Shown: piece after piece, positions 1-9,894 of the stretch | Numbering within the stretch: position 1 is the stretch's first letter | Layout: each line of letters opens with the position of its first letter | Assembly (NCBI RefSeq): GCF_030296835.1 | Contig: NZ_AP027922.1 | Span: 372,001 to 436,000 of the forward strand | Reading direction: 5' to 3' | From: Pseudoalteromonas sp. MM1 | Lineage (GTDB): Bacteria > Pseudomonadota > Gammaproteobacteria > Enterobacterales > Alteromonadaceae | Length of the DNA: 64,000 nucleotides | Program-made: the position numbers and the translations under genes | Notes under the pieces: generated by a model | Database searches by the model: none | Seen by the model: only the letters and a program-made list of their open reading frames with translations | Told to the model about the DNA's origin: nothing

Positions 1-1
1 C

Positions 2-532
2 AGTAAGTACGATGGCAGTGTGGCATTTTCTGACCTTGTTCTTGAAGCGCAAAAAATGGGCTTTACAGAACCTGATCCCCGCGAGGATTTATCGGGCCGC
101 GATATGCAACGTAAATTATTGATATTGGCGCGCGAGCTTGGCATTGAATTAGAATTAGATGATATAAGCTTACAAGCATTAATGCCTGATGAGTTAGCCC
201 AAGGTTCGTGGGATGACTTTTTAGCGAACAAAGATAAGCTAAATACCTTTATTAAGCGCCATGCCGATGCGGCAAATGCACAAGATGCTGTACTTAGGTA
301 TACAGGTTTGTTGGCATTAGAACAGGGTAAAGTTACGGCGAAGGTAGGTATAACTTACGCACCTAAAGGGGATGCCTTAGCTAACTTAACACCTGGCGAT
401 AATATCTTTGTTATTAATAGCCAGTGGTACAACGAAAACGCCCTAGTAATACAAGGCCCTGGGGCAGGCAAAGAAGTGACCGCCGCTGGAGTTCACTCTG
501 ATTTATATTGGTTAGTTAAAAACCTAAAATAG
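2..532 (+). CDS. metL: Bifunctional aspartokinase/homoserine dehydrogenase II, 3' part (partial)
   Basis: This is the C-terminal end of a homoserine dehydrogenase, which reduces aspartate semialdehyde to homoserine with NAD(P)H on the path to methionine and threonine. The reading frame is open from the window edge, so the gene starts upstream; the GTG at 20 is internal. The homoserine dehydrogenase signature is visible in TEPDPREDLSGRDMQRKL (about residues 17-34 after that GTG), followed by the usual C-terminal GPGAGKEVTAAGVHSDL. The sequence DGSVAFSDLV and the DNIFVINSQWY stretch resemble E. coli MetL more than ThrA, so metL is preferred. The N-terminal aspartokinase domain is not in view and is inferred from the family. 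Confidence 0.85.
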   Translation, partial: SKYDGSVAFSDLVLEAQKMGFTEPDPREDLSGRDMQRKLLILARELGIELELDDISLQALMPDELAQGSWDDFLANKDKLNTFIKRHADAANAQDAVLRYTGLLALEQGKVTAKVGITYAPKGDALANLTPGDNIFVINSQWYNENALVIQGPGAGKEVTAAGVHSDLYWLVKNLK

Positions 533-552
533 CGCAGCTAAATATTAATAGT

Positions 553-583
553 AAAACGGCAGCTTGTGTAAGCTGCCGTTTTT
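553..583. terminator. Bidirectional rho-independent terminator between metL and mrcA
   Basis: A 13-bp inverted repeat (AAAACGGCAGCTT, loop GTGT, AAGCTGCCGTTTT) is flanked by A-rich and T-rich runs. It lies between two convergent genes, so it can end transcripts from both sides. Confidence 0.9.
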
Positions 584-599
584 GTTTTCTTCACTATGA

Positions 600-3116
600 T
601 TAAAATAGCTCTTCTTCGGTTTTTGTATCTTCTTCAAAAATATCAGTTGGCTGAGACAGTACATATTTTGTAGGGGCTGTGCCTTTTTCAAAATATTCAA
701 AGCGACTGGTGTAGTCGTTTTTATGACTTAACAAACCTGTTTTTAAATCGATACGAATTGAAACGAGTCCCTCAGGAGGCTCTATTGGCGCTTCTGGTGT
801 GCCTTCAAGGGCAACTTTCATAAAATCAACCCAAGCTGGCTGTGCCGTTTTAGCTCCTGATTCAGCACCAGAAATTTGGCTGCTATCTAGGTTGTTATTA
901 TAGGTTGAACGTCCTAGTGAGTTTCCTGGGTTGTCAAAACCAACCCATACCGAAGTCACTACATTGCGGTTAAAGCCGCTAAACCAGGTATCAACAGAGT
1001 CATTGGTTGTGCCTGTTTTACCCGATAGATCGCGCCTATCTAATGCTTGCGCACGCCAACCTGTCCCGCTCCAGCCTGTTTTATGTGTCCAGCTACCGCC
1101 ACCCCATACTGCGCTGTGCATAGCCTCAGCAATTAAAAACGCATTTTGTTTTGATATAACACGCGGTGCACAACGAGGTTGCATGGCTTGCTCATCTGCT
1201 GTAGCGGTATCTAAGTTATTGTTGGCAAAACTATCCATTTCTTGAGAGACGGGTAGTAGCTCGCCTTCGTCGCAAGCAAGCGCTGGGTTTGCTTTAAATA
1301 GTACATTGCCATAGGCATCTTGAATTTCAGATATAAAGTAAGGTTCAATTAAATGACCACCATTAGCAAATGCGCTCATGCCGCGAGCAAGCTCTAATGG
1401 CGTGATTGATGCACTCCCTAATGCTAACGATTCACTGCGGTTAATATCAGCATCCTTAAAACCAAACTTAAGTAAGTGATCAGCCGTGCGCTGCAGTCCT
1501 ACACCACGGAGTAAACGTACAGAAATAACATTTTTAGATTGTGCTAATGCACGGCGTATACGTATAGGGCCATTATAAACAGCTGGGCTGTTTTTTGGTC
1601 GCCATGCTACACCTAAGCTTTTATCCCATTGGTTTATTGGCGCATCATTTAATATAGAGGCTAATGTATAGCCATTTTCGAGTGCAGCAGAATAAATAAA
1701 GGGTTTGATATTAGATCCAACTTGGCGTTTAGCTTGTACCGCTCGGTTGTATTGGCTTTGCTCAAAACTGTAACCGCCTACTATGGCTTTAATACGACCA
1801 TCTTGTGGGTCGAGTGAAACAAGTGCACTGGCAGCTTCTGGTATTTGGCTTAGCAGGTAACTGTCGTCGTTATTTTTACGCAGCCATATTTGCATACCAG
1901 GGGTAAGAATGTCAGTAGCGGCTTTAGGGGCAAAACTTTGGCGGTAGCGGGTAATGTATTTACGCGCCCATTTTAAATTATCCCAATCAAGTGTGGTGCG
2001 CTGGCCATTCTTTAAAATAACGTCAGCGGTTTTCTCTGCCACATTTAACACCACGCCAGCGTGCAAATCAGCTATTTCTTTAACTGGTTTTAGCTTTTCT
2101 ACAATTTGCTGCTCACTTAAGGCGGGCTGTGTTTCTGGATCCCATAGCATGTCTACAGGTCCACGAAAGCCATGACGCATATCGTAGTTATGTAAATTAT
2201 TAACTAAAGCTGTTTGCGCAGCCTTTTGAACTTTAGACTCCACAGAGGTAAATATTTTAAAGCCAGAGTTATATGCTTTTTCTACACCGTAGCGCTCAAC
2301 CATCTCAGCACGAACCATCTCAGAGATATAAGGGGCATAAAGGTCTATCTCGGCACCGTGAAAATAAGCAGTGATAGGCTGGTTTGCCGCTTCGTTGTAT
2401 TGTTGTTGCGTTATATAGTTTTCCGTAAGTAAGCGACCAAGCACTACATTGCGGCGTGCTTTTGCTCTAATAGGGTTACGAATTGGGTTAAGTGCCGAAG
2501 GGGCTTTAGGTAAACCTGCGATCATTGCCATTTGCGCAAGGGTGAGGTCTTTTAACTCTTTACCATAATAAACTTGTGCCGCTGCGCCAATACCAAATGC
2601 ACGATTACCTAGTTCTATTTTATTAAGGTATAGCTCAAGAATTTCATCTTTAGTTAATACACTTTCAATGTGTAGAGCTATAAAAATCTCTTTAACTTTA
2701 CGAATATACGCCTTTTCTCGTGTTAAAAAGAAGTTACGAGCAAGCTGCATAGTAATGGTACTTGCACCTTGTTTTTTCTCACCTGTTGAAATTAACACAA
2801 TAGCAGAACGGACAATACCAATAGGATCTATACCAATATGGTCGTAAAAACGGTTATCTTCTGTTGCTAAAAAGGCATCAATTAAGGGCTGAGGTATGTT
2901 ATCTATGGTGACGGGAATACGGCGTTTTTCACCAAATTGATTAATTAACAGCCCATCTTTTGTGAAGACTTGCATAGGGGTTTGTAATTGCACGTCTTTT
3001 AAAACTTGCACACTGGGGATATCGGGTTTAACGTAGTAATAAAGGCTGATTAAAGTTATCAGACCAATTAACGTGCAAATGATAAAAAATTGTAATGTTC
3101 GTTTTAATAAAATCAC
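600..3116 (-). CDS. mrcA: Penicillin-binding protein 1A (class A, transglycosylase/transpeptidase)
   Basis: This bifunctional peptidoglycan synthase polymerises lipid II and crosslinks stem peptides in the periplasm. An N-terminal membrane anchor (residues 5-28) precedes a GT51 transglycosylase with the catalytic EDNRFYDH motif (Glu86) and GASTITMQLARNFF. The transpeptidase follows, with the SxxK serine in GSNIKPF (Ser468), SKN, and SGKTGTTND (Lys700). The length of 838 aa is usual for PBP1A. The start is a GTG preceded by GGGA at good spacing. It is divergent from pilM, the standard gammaproteobacterial arrangement. Confidence 0.95.
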   Translation of the reverse strand: MILLKRTLQFFIICTLIGLITLISLYYYVKPDIPSVQVLKDVQLQTPMQVFTKDGLLINQFGEKRRIPVTIDNIPQPLIDAFLATEDNRFYDHIGIDPIGIVRSAIVLISTGEKKQGASTITMQLARNFFLTREKAYIRKVKEIFIALHIESVLTKDEILELYLNKIELGNRAFGIGAAAQVYYGKELKDLTLAQMAMIAGLPKAPSALNPIRNPIRAKARRNVVLGRLLTENYITQQQYNEAANQPITAYFHGAEIDLYAPYISEMVRAEMVERYGVEKAYNSGFKIFTSVESKVQKAAQTALVNNLHNYDMRHGFRGPVDMLWDPETQPALSEQQIVEKLKPVKEIADLHAGVVLNVAEKTADVILKNGQRTTLDWDNLKWARKYITRYRQSFAPKAATDILTPGMQIWLRKNNDDSYLLSQIPEAASALVSLDPQDGRIKAIVGGYSFEQSQYNRAVQAKRQVGSNIKPFIYSAALENGYTLASILNDAPINQWDKSLGVAWRPKNSPAVYNGPIRIRRALAQSKNVISVRLLRGVGLQRTADHLLKFGFKDADINRSESLALGSASITPLELARGMSAFANGGHLIEPYFISEIQDAYGNVLFKANPALACDEGELLPVSQEMDSFANNNLDTATADEQAMQPRCAPRVISKQNAFLIAEAMHSAVWGGGSWTHKTGWSGTGWRAQALDRRDLSGKTGTTNDSVDTWFSGFNRNVVTSVWVGFDNPGNSLGRSTYNNNLDSSQISGAESGAKTAQPAWVDFMKVALEGTPEAPIEPPEGLVSIRIDLKTGLLSHKNDYTSRFEYFEKGTAPTKYVLSQPTDIFEEDTKTEEELF

Positions 3117-3247
3117 TTATATTTCCCTAAATGGACTCCCAATTGCGAGTTTAGACTGCTAGTATATATTGATTAAAAAATGAATAATATTTTTTACTAA
3201 AAAAATTATAACTTGTTTATTATTAAAACAAAGGTCAAGTTGCAAAC
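3117..3247. promoter_or_regulatory. Divergent promoter region between mrcA and pilM
   Basis: An AT-rich gap of 131 bp separates the divergent starts of mrcA and pilM and must hold promoters for both. I see several AT-rich -10-like hexamers but no single convincing -35/-10 pair, so exact promoters are not assigned. Confidence 0.5.
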
Positions 3248-4327
3248 ATGCTAAGTCAACTATTTCAAAAGCCATCCACTGCGATGGTCGGAATTGATAT
3301 CGGATCGCACTCTATCAAAGCAGTGCTTTTAAGTGAAATTGAAACGGGATTTCGACTAGAAGCACTTGCAATTGAACCTATGCCAAAAGGCGCAATGAGC
3401 GAGCGCTCTATTCAGGATATTGAAGCAATTGGTAACATAATTACAAAATTAAAAAGAAAACTACCAAAATCTTTAAAAACAGCAGCAGTGGCTGTATCAG
3501 GGCAAACCGTTATCACTAAAGTTATTTTTATGGATGTTTCATTAAGTGACGCTGAATTAGAGTCGCAAATTGAAATAGAAGCTGACAGCTTAATACCTTA
3601 CCCCCTTGATGAAGTGAGTTTAGATTTCGAAAAGCTTTCTACCAACGAAGCCGATCCGAGTAAAATGAATGTGCTGTTATCTGCTGCGCGTACAGAAAGT
3701 GTTGAAGCTCGTGTGGGCGCACTTGAGGCGGCAAACTTAACCGCTAAAGTGGTTGATGTTGAAAGCTATGCGCTAAGTAGAGCAATGGATGTGTATTATC
3801 AGCAATTACCAAGTGATGCCTTTAATAAGTGTGTTGCCGTAGTAGATATTGGTGCTGTTTTGATGTTGGTGAGTGTTGTTCAAGCGGGAGAAACAATTTA
3901 TACCCGCGACCAAGTGTTTGGTGGGGACCAGTACACTAACAGTATCGTGTCTTACTATAACAAAGGCTTTGATGAGGCAGAAATTGGCAAAACAACGGGT
4001 GATTTACCCCCAAATTATACCTTTGAAGTGCTCGCACCGTTTCAAACATCATTATTGCAACAAGTGCGCCGTGCGGTACAAATGTTTTTAACAACCACAG
4101 GTAAAGATCAAGTAGATTATATTGTGCTAACCGGCGGTACATCGATGATTGACGGTTTAGATAGATTGTTAATTGAAGAGTTAGGTATTCATGCCGTGGT
4201 AGCTGAGCCATTTGCAAATATGGAAGTTTCGCCAAAAGTAGATAGAAATATAATGCAGCGAAATAGAACGCAGTTTGCAATTGCTACTGGTTTGGCATTA
4301 AGGAGCTTTTCATCATGCCACATATAA
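3248..4327 (+). CDS. pilM: Type IV pilus assembly protein PilM
   Basis: PilM is a cytoplasmic actin-like ATP-binding protein. It binds the PilN N-terminus and links the pilus motor side to the PilNOP inner-membrane complex. The phosphate-1 loop is seen in GIDIGSHSIKAVLL (residues 15-28), a second phosphate loop in VVDIGAVLML near 199, and the adenosine motif in VLTGGTSMIDG near 296. The length of 359 aa is typical. It is first in pilMNOPQ and overlaps pilN by 13 bp, suggesting translational coupling. No pilin or pilus ATPase of this system is in the window. Confidence 0.95.
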   Translation: MLSQLFQKPSTAMVGIDIGSHSIKAVLLSEIETGFRLEALAIEPMPKGAMSERSIQDIEAIGNIITKLKRKLPKSLKTAAVAVSGQTVITKVIFMDVSLSDAELESQIEIEADSLIPYPLDEVSLDFEKLSTNEADPSKMNVLLSAARTESVEARVGALEAANLTAKVVDVESYALSRAMDVYYQQLPSDAFNKCVAVVDIGAVLMLVSVVQAGETIYTRDQVFGGDQYTNSIVSYYNKGFDEAEIGKTTGDLPPNYTFEVLAPFQTSLLQQVRRAVQMFLTTTGKDQVDYIVLTGGTSMIDGLDRLLIEELGIHAVVAEPFANMEVSPKVDRNIMQRNRTQFAIATGLALRSFSSCHI

Positions 4328-4887
4328 ATCTATTGCCGTGGCGAGAGCTACAGCGAGAAGAATCAAAAAAGAAATTTATAACAATTTTAATCGCGGTTGT
4401 TATTGTCTGTTTTGCAAGTATGTACTTACTTAGCTCTTTTTATTCTGGTTTAAAGGATGGCCAAAATTTAAAAAATAATTATTTAAGCTCTGAAATTAGC
4501 ATGCTTGATAAAAAAATTAGTGAGATTAGAGATCTCGATAAGCGAAAAGAAAACTTACAACAACGTATGCGGTTAATTGAAGAGCTACAAAGCAGCCGTA
4601 ACTTAGGCACTCAAATTATGGATGAGGTGGCAAAAATTGTTCCTCAAGGGGTATATTTAACTAAACTAGAGCGCCGCGGCAGTCAAATACATGTGCTAGG
4701 GCGTAGTGAATCAAACAACCGCTTGTCTACTATGCTGCGTCAGGTGCAAGGTTCATATTTGTTAGAAAGACCGACCATGCAGGGTATTGTGGCAGGCGAT
4801 CAAACATCACGGTTACTCAGTGATTTTAATATGGAGTTTTACGTAAAACCATTTGATGAAATTGGTGAGGTAAGTGATGAACCTTGA
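4315..4887 (+). CDS. pilN: Type IV pilus assembly protein PilN
   Basis: PilN is a bitopic inner-membrane protein that pairs with PilO. The very N-terminal INLLPWRE motif (residues 4-11) is the conserved PilM-binding sequence. One transmembrane helix (about 21-43) and a periplasmic coiled coil (about 55-95) follow, then a ferredoxin-like periplasmic domain. The length of 190 aa fits the family. The gene lies between pilM and pilO and overlaps both. Confidence 0.93.
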   Translation: MPHINLLPWRELQREESKKKFITILIAVVIVCFASMYLLSSFYSGLKDGQNLKNNYLSSEISMLDKKISEIRDLDKRKENLQQRMRLIEELQSSRNLGTQIMDEVAKIVPQGVYLTKLERRGSQIHVLGRSESNNRLSTMLRQVQGSYLLERPTMQGIVAGDQTSRLLSDFNMEFYVKPFDEIGEVSDEP

Positions 4888-5482
4888 TTTAAAAGCCTTA
4901 AATGAAATAGATTGGAATGAAATTGAGCTCGACAACATTGGTGAGTGGCCCGTTGCAGTAAAAGCAATTTGCTGTTTATTTATAGCCGGTTTAGTCCTGT
5001 TTTTTAGTTACAGCTTATTAGTGTCTGATGAAATAGACAGTTATCACAACGCGGTAGCAAAAGAAGTAGAGCTGCGCAGTACTTACAGAACAAAGTATGC
5101 CGTAGCCAGTAAGCTTGATATATATCGCCAGCAAATGGTTGAAATGGAAGATAAGTTTTCTCAACTACTAAAGCGATTACCTACCTCAAATGAAACCCCT
5201 GGCCTGTTAGATGATTTATCTTATGTAGGTACTACTAGCGGTTTAACATTTTTAAAAATCGGCTGGTTACCAGAGGTTGAAAAAGAGTTTTATACCGAGC
5301 TGCCTATAAAAATTGAAGTAATAGGTACTTACCATGAGTTTGGTGAATTTGTAGGAAAAGTAGCCCAATTACCACGAATTGTAAGTTTACATGACTTTTC
5401 GATTGTATCATCTGGCGAAAAGCAACTAACATTCAGTGTGGTAGCAAAAACGTATCGTTATGAAGAAGGGGTTAAAAAGTGA
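4877..5482 (+). CDS. pilO: Type IV pilus assembly protein PilO
   Basis: PilO is the inner-membrane partner of PilN in the alignment complex that spans the periplasm toward the PilP-PilQ secretin. A single transmembrane helix (about residues 31-52) precedes a coiled coil and the periplasmic PilO fold. A GTG at 4874 directly before the ATG is an alternative start; the ATG was chosen. The reading frame overlaps the end of pilN by 11 bp and its stop overlaps the pilP start. Confidence 0.92.
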   Translation: MNLDLKALNEIDWNEIELDNIGEWPVAVKAICCLFIAGLVLFFSYSLLVSDEIDSYHNAVAKEVELRSTYRTKYAVASKLDIYRQQMVEMEDKFSQLLKRLPTSNETPGLLDDLSYVGTTSGLTFLKIGWLPEVEKEFYTELPIKIEVIGTYHEFGEFVGKVAQLPRIVSLHDFSIVSSGEKQLTFSVVAKTYRYEEGVKK

Positions 5483-6015
5483 GATTAGTCCCTTTATTAT
5501 CATTGTCTGTTTTACTATTGGCAGGCTGTAACGACGATACGTCTGAGCAAAAAGAGTTTATTGACCAAGTAAAGGCTAGTACCACGCCTAGAGTTGAGAA
5601 AATACCAGAATTAACGCAGTTTGAGCATTTTGAATATAATGCATCGCAATTACGAAGCCCTTTTGTGGCTCCACAGCCTGAAATTATTCAAAATAAACTA
5701 ACGCAAATTAAAAACTGTTTACACCCTGACCCTGATAGAGTGAGAGAGCCGCTAGAAAAGTACCCGCTCGATAATCTATCAATGAAAGGTACATTAGGCT
5801 CTAACGGGCAAATGTGGGCATTGATCACCGCAGCTGATGAAACGCTGCACAGGGTAACGGTAAATAATTACTTAGGGACCTATGACGGTAAAGTTAAGTC
5901 TGTAAGTAGTGATTATGTAGAGTTAATAGAATTAATCCCTGATGGGTCGGGTTGTTGGAAAGAGCGGCTGACTAAATTAGAAATGTTAGAGGCGGCAAAT
6001 AATGGCGCAAATTAA
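5479..6015 (+). CDS. pilP: Type IV pilus lipoprotein PilP
   Basis: PilP connects the PilNO complex to the PilQ secretin from the periplasm. The GTG start overlaps the pilO stop in GTGA. A short lipoprotein signal ends in LLLAGC, with the lipidated cysteine at residue 17. The middle is a disordered linker, and the C-terminal HR beta-sandwich region carries LSMKGTLGSNGQMWALI and a late cysteine. At 178 aa it matches known PilP proteins. Confidence 0.92.
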   Translation: MRLVPLLSLSVLLLAGCNDDTSEQKEFIDQVKASTTPRVEKIPELTQFEHFEYNASQLRSPFVAPQPEIIQNKLTQIKNCLHPDPDRVREPLEKYPLDNLSMKGTLGSNGQMWALITAADETLHRVTVNNYLGTYDGKVKSVSSDYVELIELIPDGSGCWKERLTKLEMLEAANNGAN

Positions 6016-6037
6016 TAATAAAAAAGGTAAAACACAC

Positions 6038-8092
6038 ATGCATAAGGATGTACTTTGGCATCATCGTTTTCAAGCGGTGCTATTTGTCATATTGGCTCTT
6101 TTTGTTGCAAAAACAGCCTGTGCAGCGCCACTACTTTATGATGTACGTTATAACCCCTTGCTAAAAGGCGAGACCGAGTTACAGCTTGTATTTGACGAAG
6201 AGCTAACACAACAACCTAAAATTCAAGTACACAACACACCAGCGCGTATAGAAATGCTATTTGAAGGCGCCGAATTAGAGCAGGGTCTTGAAAATGTACC
6301 GGTCGATCACGCGGGTATTAATAGTGTAAGCAGCGTACTGACAGAGCAAGGCTTAAAAGTTACCGTAAATTTAGCGCGTTTAAAAATATACGAAACACAA
6401 GTAAATAATAACTTAGTGTCGTTGCGCGTGTCTGACAACCCGCTTACTGAACAAGCTTCTGATGAAAGCAGCAATGGTTATGATGCATCAAGTGCTTATA
6501 TTAATCGTATTCAGTCTATTGATTTTCGCCGTGGTGAAAAAGGTGAAGCAAAAGTTTTAGTATTTTTGCAAGACACGCAAGCTGCGATAGAAGTACATGA
6601 AAGTGGTGGAAAAATAATAGCAGAGTTTCATCACACAGATATTTTAGACGACTTACTGTATGAACTAGATGTATTAGATTTTGGTACTGTTGTAAGTACC
6701 ATTGAAACCTTTAAAGAAGATAGCTTAAGCCGTGTTGTTATTGAGCCTAATGCGGCTTTTACCTTTACCTACCAGCAAATAGATAACATTTTAACGTTAA
6801 CGATTGAAAAAGATGAAACGCAAAATGCCTACTTAGATGGCGGTAAAGAATATCAAGGCCGACCAATGACCTTAAACTTCCAAGATATTTCGGTCAGAGC
6901 GGTACTGCAAATAATAGCGGGTTATAACGAGTTTAACTTAGTAACGAGTGACTCAGTAACCGGCAATATCACGCTTCGTTTAGATGGCGTACCATGGGAT
7001 CAGGCTTTAGATGTTGTACTGCGCATTAAAGGTCTTGATAAGCGCATGGATGGCTCAATACTGATGGTGGCACCGGCAGAAGAGCTTGCTGCTCGAGAGG
7101 CTAAAGACTTGCTTGCAAAACAAAAGGTCGAGGATTTAGAGCCACTATACAGTGAGTATATTCGTTTAAACTACGCTAAGGCTGAAGATTTTGCAGATTT
7201 ACTGAAAACCGACACTAACAGCATCATTTCTGCCCGAGGCAGTGTATCGGTTGACCAGCGTACCAATACATTACTCATTAAAGATACAGCGAAGAGCATT
7301 GAGAGTATTCGTCGTATGATTGAAACACTCGATATCCCAGTGCAACAAGTTGTTATTGAATCACGTATGGTTACGGTACGCGATAACGTCACAGAAGACT
7401 TAGGCGTACGTTGGGGATTTAGTGATCAACAAGATAGTGATGGTATTTCAGGCTCGCTTGAAGGAGCTGAGTCTATCTCAAATGGCACTATTCCTGATTT
7501 ATCAGACCGTCTTAATGTAAACCTACCTATTACTAACCCTGCGGCAAGTATTGGTTTACACATAGCTAAGCTGGCTAATGGTACCTTAATTGATTTAGAG
7601 CTAAGCGCTTTAGAAGAAGAAAATAAAGGTGAGATTATTGCGAGTCCGCGCATTACTGCAGCTAATCAGCAAAAAGCACGTATTGAGCAAGGTACTGAAA
7701 TTCCCTATACAGAATCAGCCTCAAGTGGTGCTACGACTGTAAGCTTTAAAAAAGCGGTATTGAGCCTTGAGGTGACACCGCATATAACGCCAGATAACAA
7801 AGTAATTTTAGACTTAGTAATCACACAAGATACTCGTGGTGAGACTGTTCAAACTGGTACAGGTGAAGCGGTTTCGATAGATACTCAACAAATTGAAACA
7901 CAAGTGCTGGTTGATAACGGCCAAACCGTTGTGCTGGGGGGGATTTTTCAGCAGCAAATCATTAATACCACAAATAAAGTACCTGTACTTGGTGATATTC
8001 CATATGTTGGACGCTTATTTAAGAGCACCAGCGAGTTTAATGAGAAACGTGAATTACTTATTTTCGTGACACCGAAAATACAAATAGACTAA
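6038..8092 (+). CDS. pilQ: Type IV pilus secretin PilQ
   Basis: PilQ forms the outer-membrane gated channel through which the pilus fibre passes. After a signal peptide ending near TACAAP come two AMIN domains (peptidoglycan-binding; roughly residues 30-120 and 145-250), a secretin/TonB N-terminal domain (about 275-330), a NolW/N1 domain (about 370-435) and the C-terminal secretin barrel. The barrel includes VLGGIFQQQ and the final VPVLGDIPYVGRLFKS motif. I chose the ATG at 6038 because AAAGGT sits nine bases upstream and the signal peptide is compact. An in-frame ATG at 6002, overlapping pilP, is possible and would give 696 aa. Confidence 0.93.
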   Translation: MHKDVLWHHRFQAVLFVILALFVAKTACAAPLLYDVRYNPLLKGETELQLVFDEELTQQPKIQVHNTPARIEMLFEGAELEQGLENVPVDHAGINSVSSVLTEQGLKVTVNLARLKIYETQVNNNLVSLRVSDNPLTEQASDESSNGYDASSAYINRIQSIDFRRGEKGEAKVLVFLQDTQAAIEVHESGGKIIAEFHHTDILDDLLYELDVLDFGTVVSTIETFKEDSLSRVVIEPNAAFTFTYQQIDNILTLTIEKDETQNAYLDGGKEYQGRPMTLNFQDISVRAVLQIIAGYNEFNLVTSDSVTGNITLRLDGVPWDQALDVVLRIKGLDKRMDGSILMVAPAEELAAREAKDLLAKQKVEDLEPLYSEYIRLNYAKAEDFADLLKTDTNSIISARGSVSVDQRTNTLLIKDTAKSIESIRRMIETLDIPVQQVVIESRMVTVRDNVTEDLGVRWGFSDQQDSDGISGSLEGAESISNGTIPDLSDRLNVNLPITNPAASIGLHIAKLANGTLIDLELSALEEENKGEIIASPRITAANQQKARIEQGTEIPYTESASSGATTVSFKKAVLSLEVTPHITPDNKVILDLVITQDTRGETVQTGTGEAVSIDTQQIETQVLVDNGQTVVLGGIFQQQIINTTNKVPVLGDIPYVGRLFKSTSEFNEKRELLIFVTPKIQID

Positions 8093-8170
8093 AATTTAGT
8101 GGTTTTATGTTCGCCAGCGAGTGTTTATTGATAATAATTGCTCGTTATATGGCTTTTTATTGTAATAGAC

Positions 8171-8200
8171 TTGAAATACCCGGCCAATTACTGAGATAAT
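8171..8200 (+). promoter_or_regulatory. Probable sigma-70 promoter for aroKB
   Basis: TTGAAA and GATAAT are separated by 18 bp, about 76 bp before the aroK ATG, in the 184-bp gap after pilQ. The match to consensus is good; use as the aroK promoter is inferred from position. Confidence 0.6.
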
Positions 8201-8276
8201 CCCCTCCTTAATTTTGGGGCCAGGTCGTTAGGCGGGGTTTTATTTCAAATTTTAGAGTTCGTTTGTACTAAAAGAT

Positions 8277-8795
8277 ATGGCTGAGAAACGTAATATATTT
8301 CTAGTTGGCCCCATGGGGGCTGGCAAAAGCACGATTGGTCGTCACATCGCTGACCAATTACACCTTGAATTTGTCGATTCTGATCAAGAAATCGAACGCC
8401 GTACAGGTGCAGATATTGCCTGGGTGTTTGATCTTGAGGGTGAAGAAGGCTTTAGACTTCGTGAAGAATCTGTTATTGGCGACTTAACCGAAATGCAAGG
8501 TATTGTACTTGCAACCGGTGGTGGTTCAGTAATGAGTAAAGAAGTTCGAAACAAGCTTTCGGCTCGTGGTATCGTTGTATACCTAGAGACACCTATAGAA
8601 AAGCAAGTTGCACGCACGCAACGCGACAAGCGTCGCCCATTACTGCAAACTGAAGAAGCACCTCGTAATGTACTAGAGCGCTTAGCAGAAGAACGCGAGC
8701 CACTATACAAAGAAGTTGCCGATTTTGTTGTACGCACCGATGAGCAAAGCGCTAAAGTTGTTGCTAACCAAATCATCGAGAAATTAGATTTTTAA
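8277..8795 (+). CDS. aroK: Shikimate kinase I
   Basis: The enzyme phosphorylates shikimate at the 3-hydroxyl using ATP in aromatic amino acid and chorismate synthesis. The P-loop is [12 protein letters not shown] (Lys17). The shikimate-binding [11 protein letters not shown] and the GGGSV motif near residue 82 are present, as is the lid region with RDKRRPLLQ. The length of 172 aa is normal for AroK. It lies 28 bp upstream of aroB, the standard aroKB order, with pilQ upstream. Confidence 0.96.
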   Translation: MAEKRNIFLVGPMGAGKSTIGRHIADQLHLEFVDSDQEIERRTGADIAWVFDLEGEEGFRLREESVIGDLTEMQGIVLATGGGSVMSKEVRNKLSARGIVVYLETPIEKQVARTQRDKRRPLLQTEEAPRNVLERLAEEREPLYKEVADFVVRTDEQSAKVVANQIIEKLDF

Positions 8796-8823
8796 AAACC
8801 AATAATAAAGGAAATAACAAAGC

Positions 8824-9894
8824 ATGCTTGAATTAACTGTTAATTTGGACGAGCGAAGTTATCCTATTTTTATTGGTCAATCTGCACTTCAAGATAATGG
8901 CCGCCTTGTTCACCACATTGGTGATTGTCGGCCTATCATTATCACTAACGACACAGTTGCGCCTTTATATTTACAAGGACTGCTAGATTCGTTAGCTGAC
9001 CTAGACCCTCTTTCTTTTGTCATTCCTGATGGTGAGCAATACAAATCACTTGAATGGTTTGAGAAAATATCAGCTTTTTTATTGCAAAATAACTGCGGCC
9101 GAGACACATGCTTAATTGCATTAGGTGGCGGTGTTATTGGCGATTTAACAGGCTTTGTTGCTGCATGTTATCAGCGCGGTGTGCCGTTTATTCAAATTCC
9201 TACTACGGTGCTATCACAAGTTGACTCCTCTGTAGGAGGAAAAACAGCGGTAAATCACCCATTGGGTAAAAACATGATTGGGGCGTTTTATCAGCCGCAA
9301 GCTGTTTTTATTGATACTAATTCACTTCACACTTTACCGGCGCGCGAATTTGCAGCGGGTATGGCCGAAGTTATTAAGTATGGTCTAATTTACGACACAG
9401 AGCTATTTACTTTTATTGAGCAAAATGTAGAGAAGCTACAGCAACTAGATGAAGCAAGTTTGCAGCATATTATTTATAGATGTTGTGAAATTAAAGCGCT
9501 TATCGTGGCGCAAGATGAAAAAGAAAATGGCCTCCGTGCATTACTCAATTTAGGTCATACCTTTGCGCATGCAATTGAAGCGCAAATGGGATACGGTGTA
9601 TGGCTACATGGCGAGGCTGTTGCTACCGGAATGGTACTTGCTGCTAAATTAGCGCATACACGCGCTGATTTATCGCAAACAGAGGTAGATAGAATTGTAA
9701 CGCTACTCAAGCTTTATAATTTACCGACTGAGATCCCTAGTGAAATGACTGCTGAGCAGTTTTTAATGCACATGCGCAAAGACAAAAAAAATAAAAAAGG
9801 CACTATCCGCTTCATTTTACCTACTCAATTTGGTCAATGCGCATTGGTAGATGACGTATCAGACGACCAAGTTAGAGCGTTAATCGAGCAATAA
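8824..9894 (+). CDS. aroB: 3-dehydroquinate synthase
   Basis: AroB converts DAHP to 3-dehydroquinate, the second step of the shikimate pathway, using NAD+ and a divalent metal. The NAD-binding GGGVIGDLTGF, the PTTVLSQVDSSVGGKTAVN segment, and metal-ligand motifs EVIKYGLI, NLGHTFAHAIE and LHGEAVATGM are all visible. The length of 356 aa is standard. The last base of its stop is the first base of the damX start, implying coupled translation. Confidence 0.97.
   Translation: MLELTVNLDERSYPIFIGQSALQDNGRLVHHIGDCRPIIITNDTVAPLYLQGLLDSLADLDPLSFVIPDGEQYKSLEWFEKISAFLLQNNCGRDTCLIALGGGVIGDLTGFVAACYQRGVPFIQIPTTVLSQVDSSVGGKTAVNHPLGKNMIGAFYQPQAVFIDTNSLHTLPAREFAAGMAEVIKYGLIYDTELFTFIEQNVEKLQQLDEASLQHIIYRCCEIKALIVAQDEKENGLRALLNLGHTFAHAIEAQMGYGVWLHGEAVATGMVLAAKLAHTRADLSQTEVDRIVTLLKLYNLPTEIPSEMTAEQFLMHMRKDKKNKKGTIRFILPTQFGQCALVDDVSDDQVRALIEQ

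Noticed and set aside
1..532. thrA instead of metL for the first partial gene
   Set aside because: The visible C-terminal residues (DNIFVINSQWY, DGSVAFSDLV) fit MetL better.
3936..4280. 114-aa reverse frame inside pilM
   Set aside because: Shadow of pilM; no independent support.
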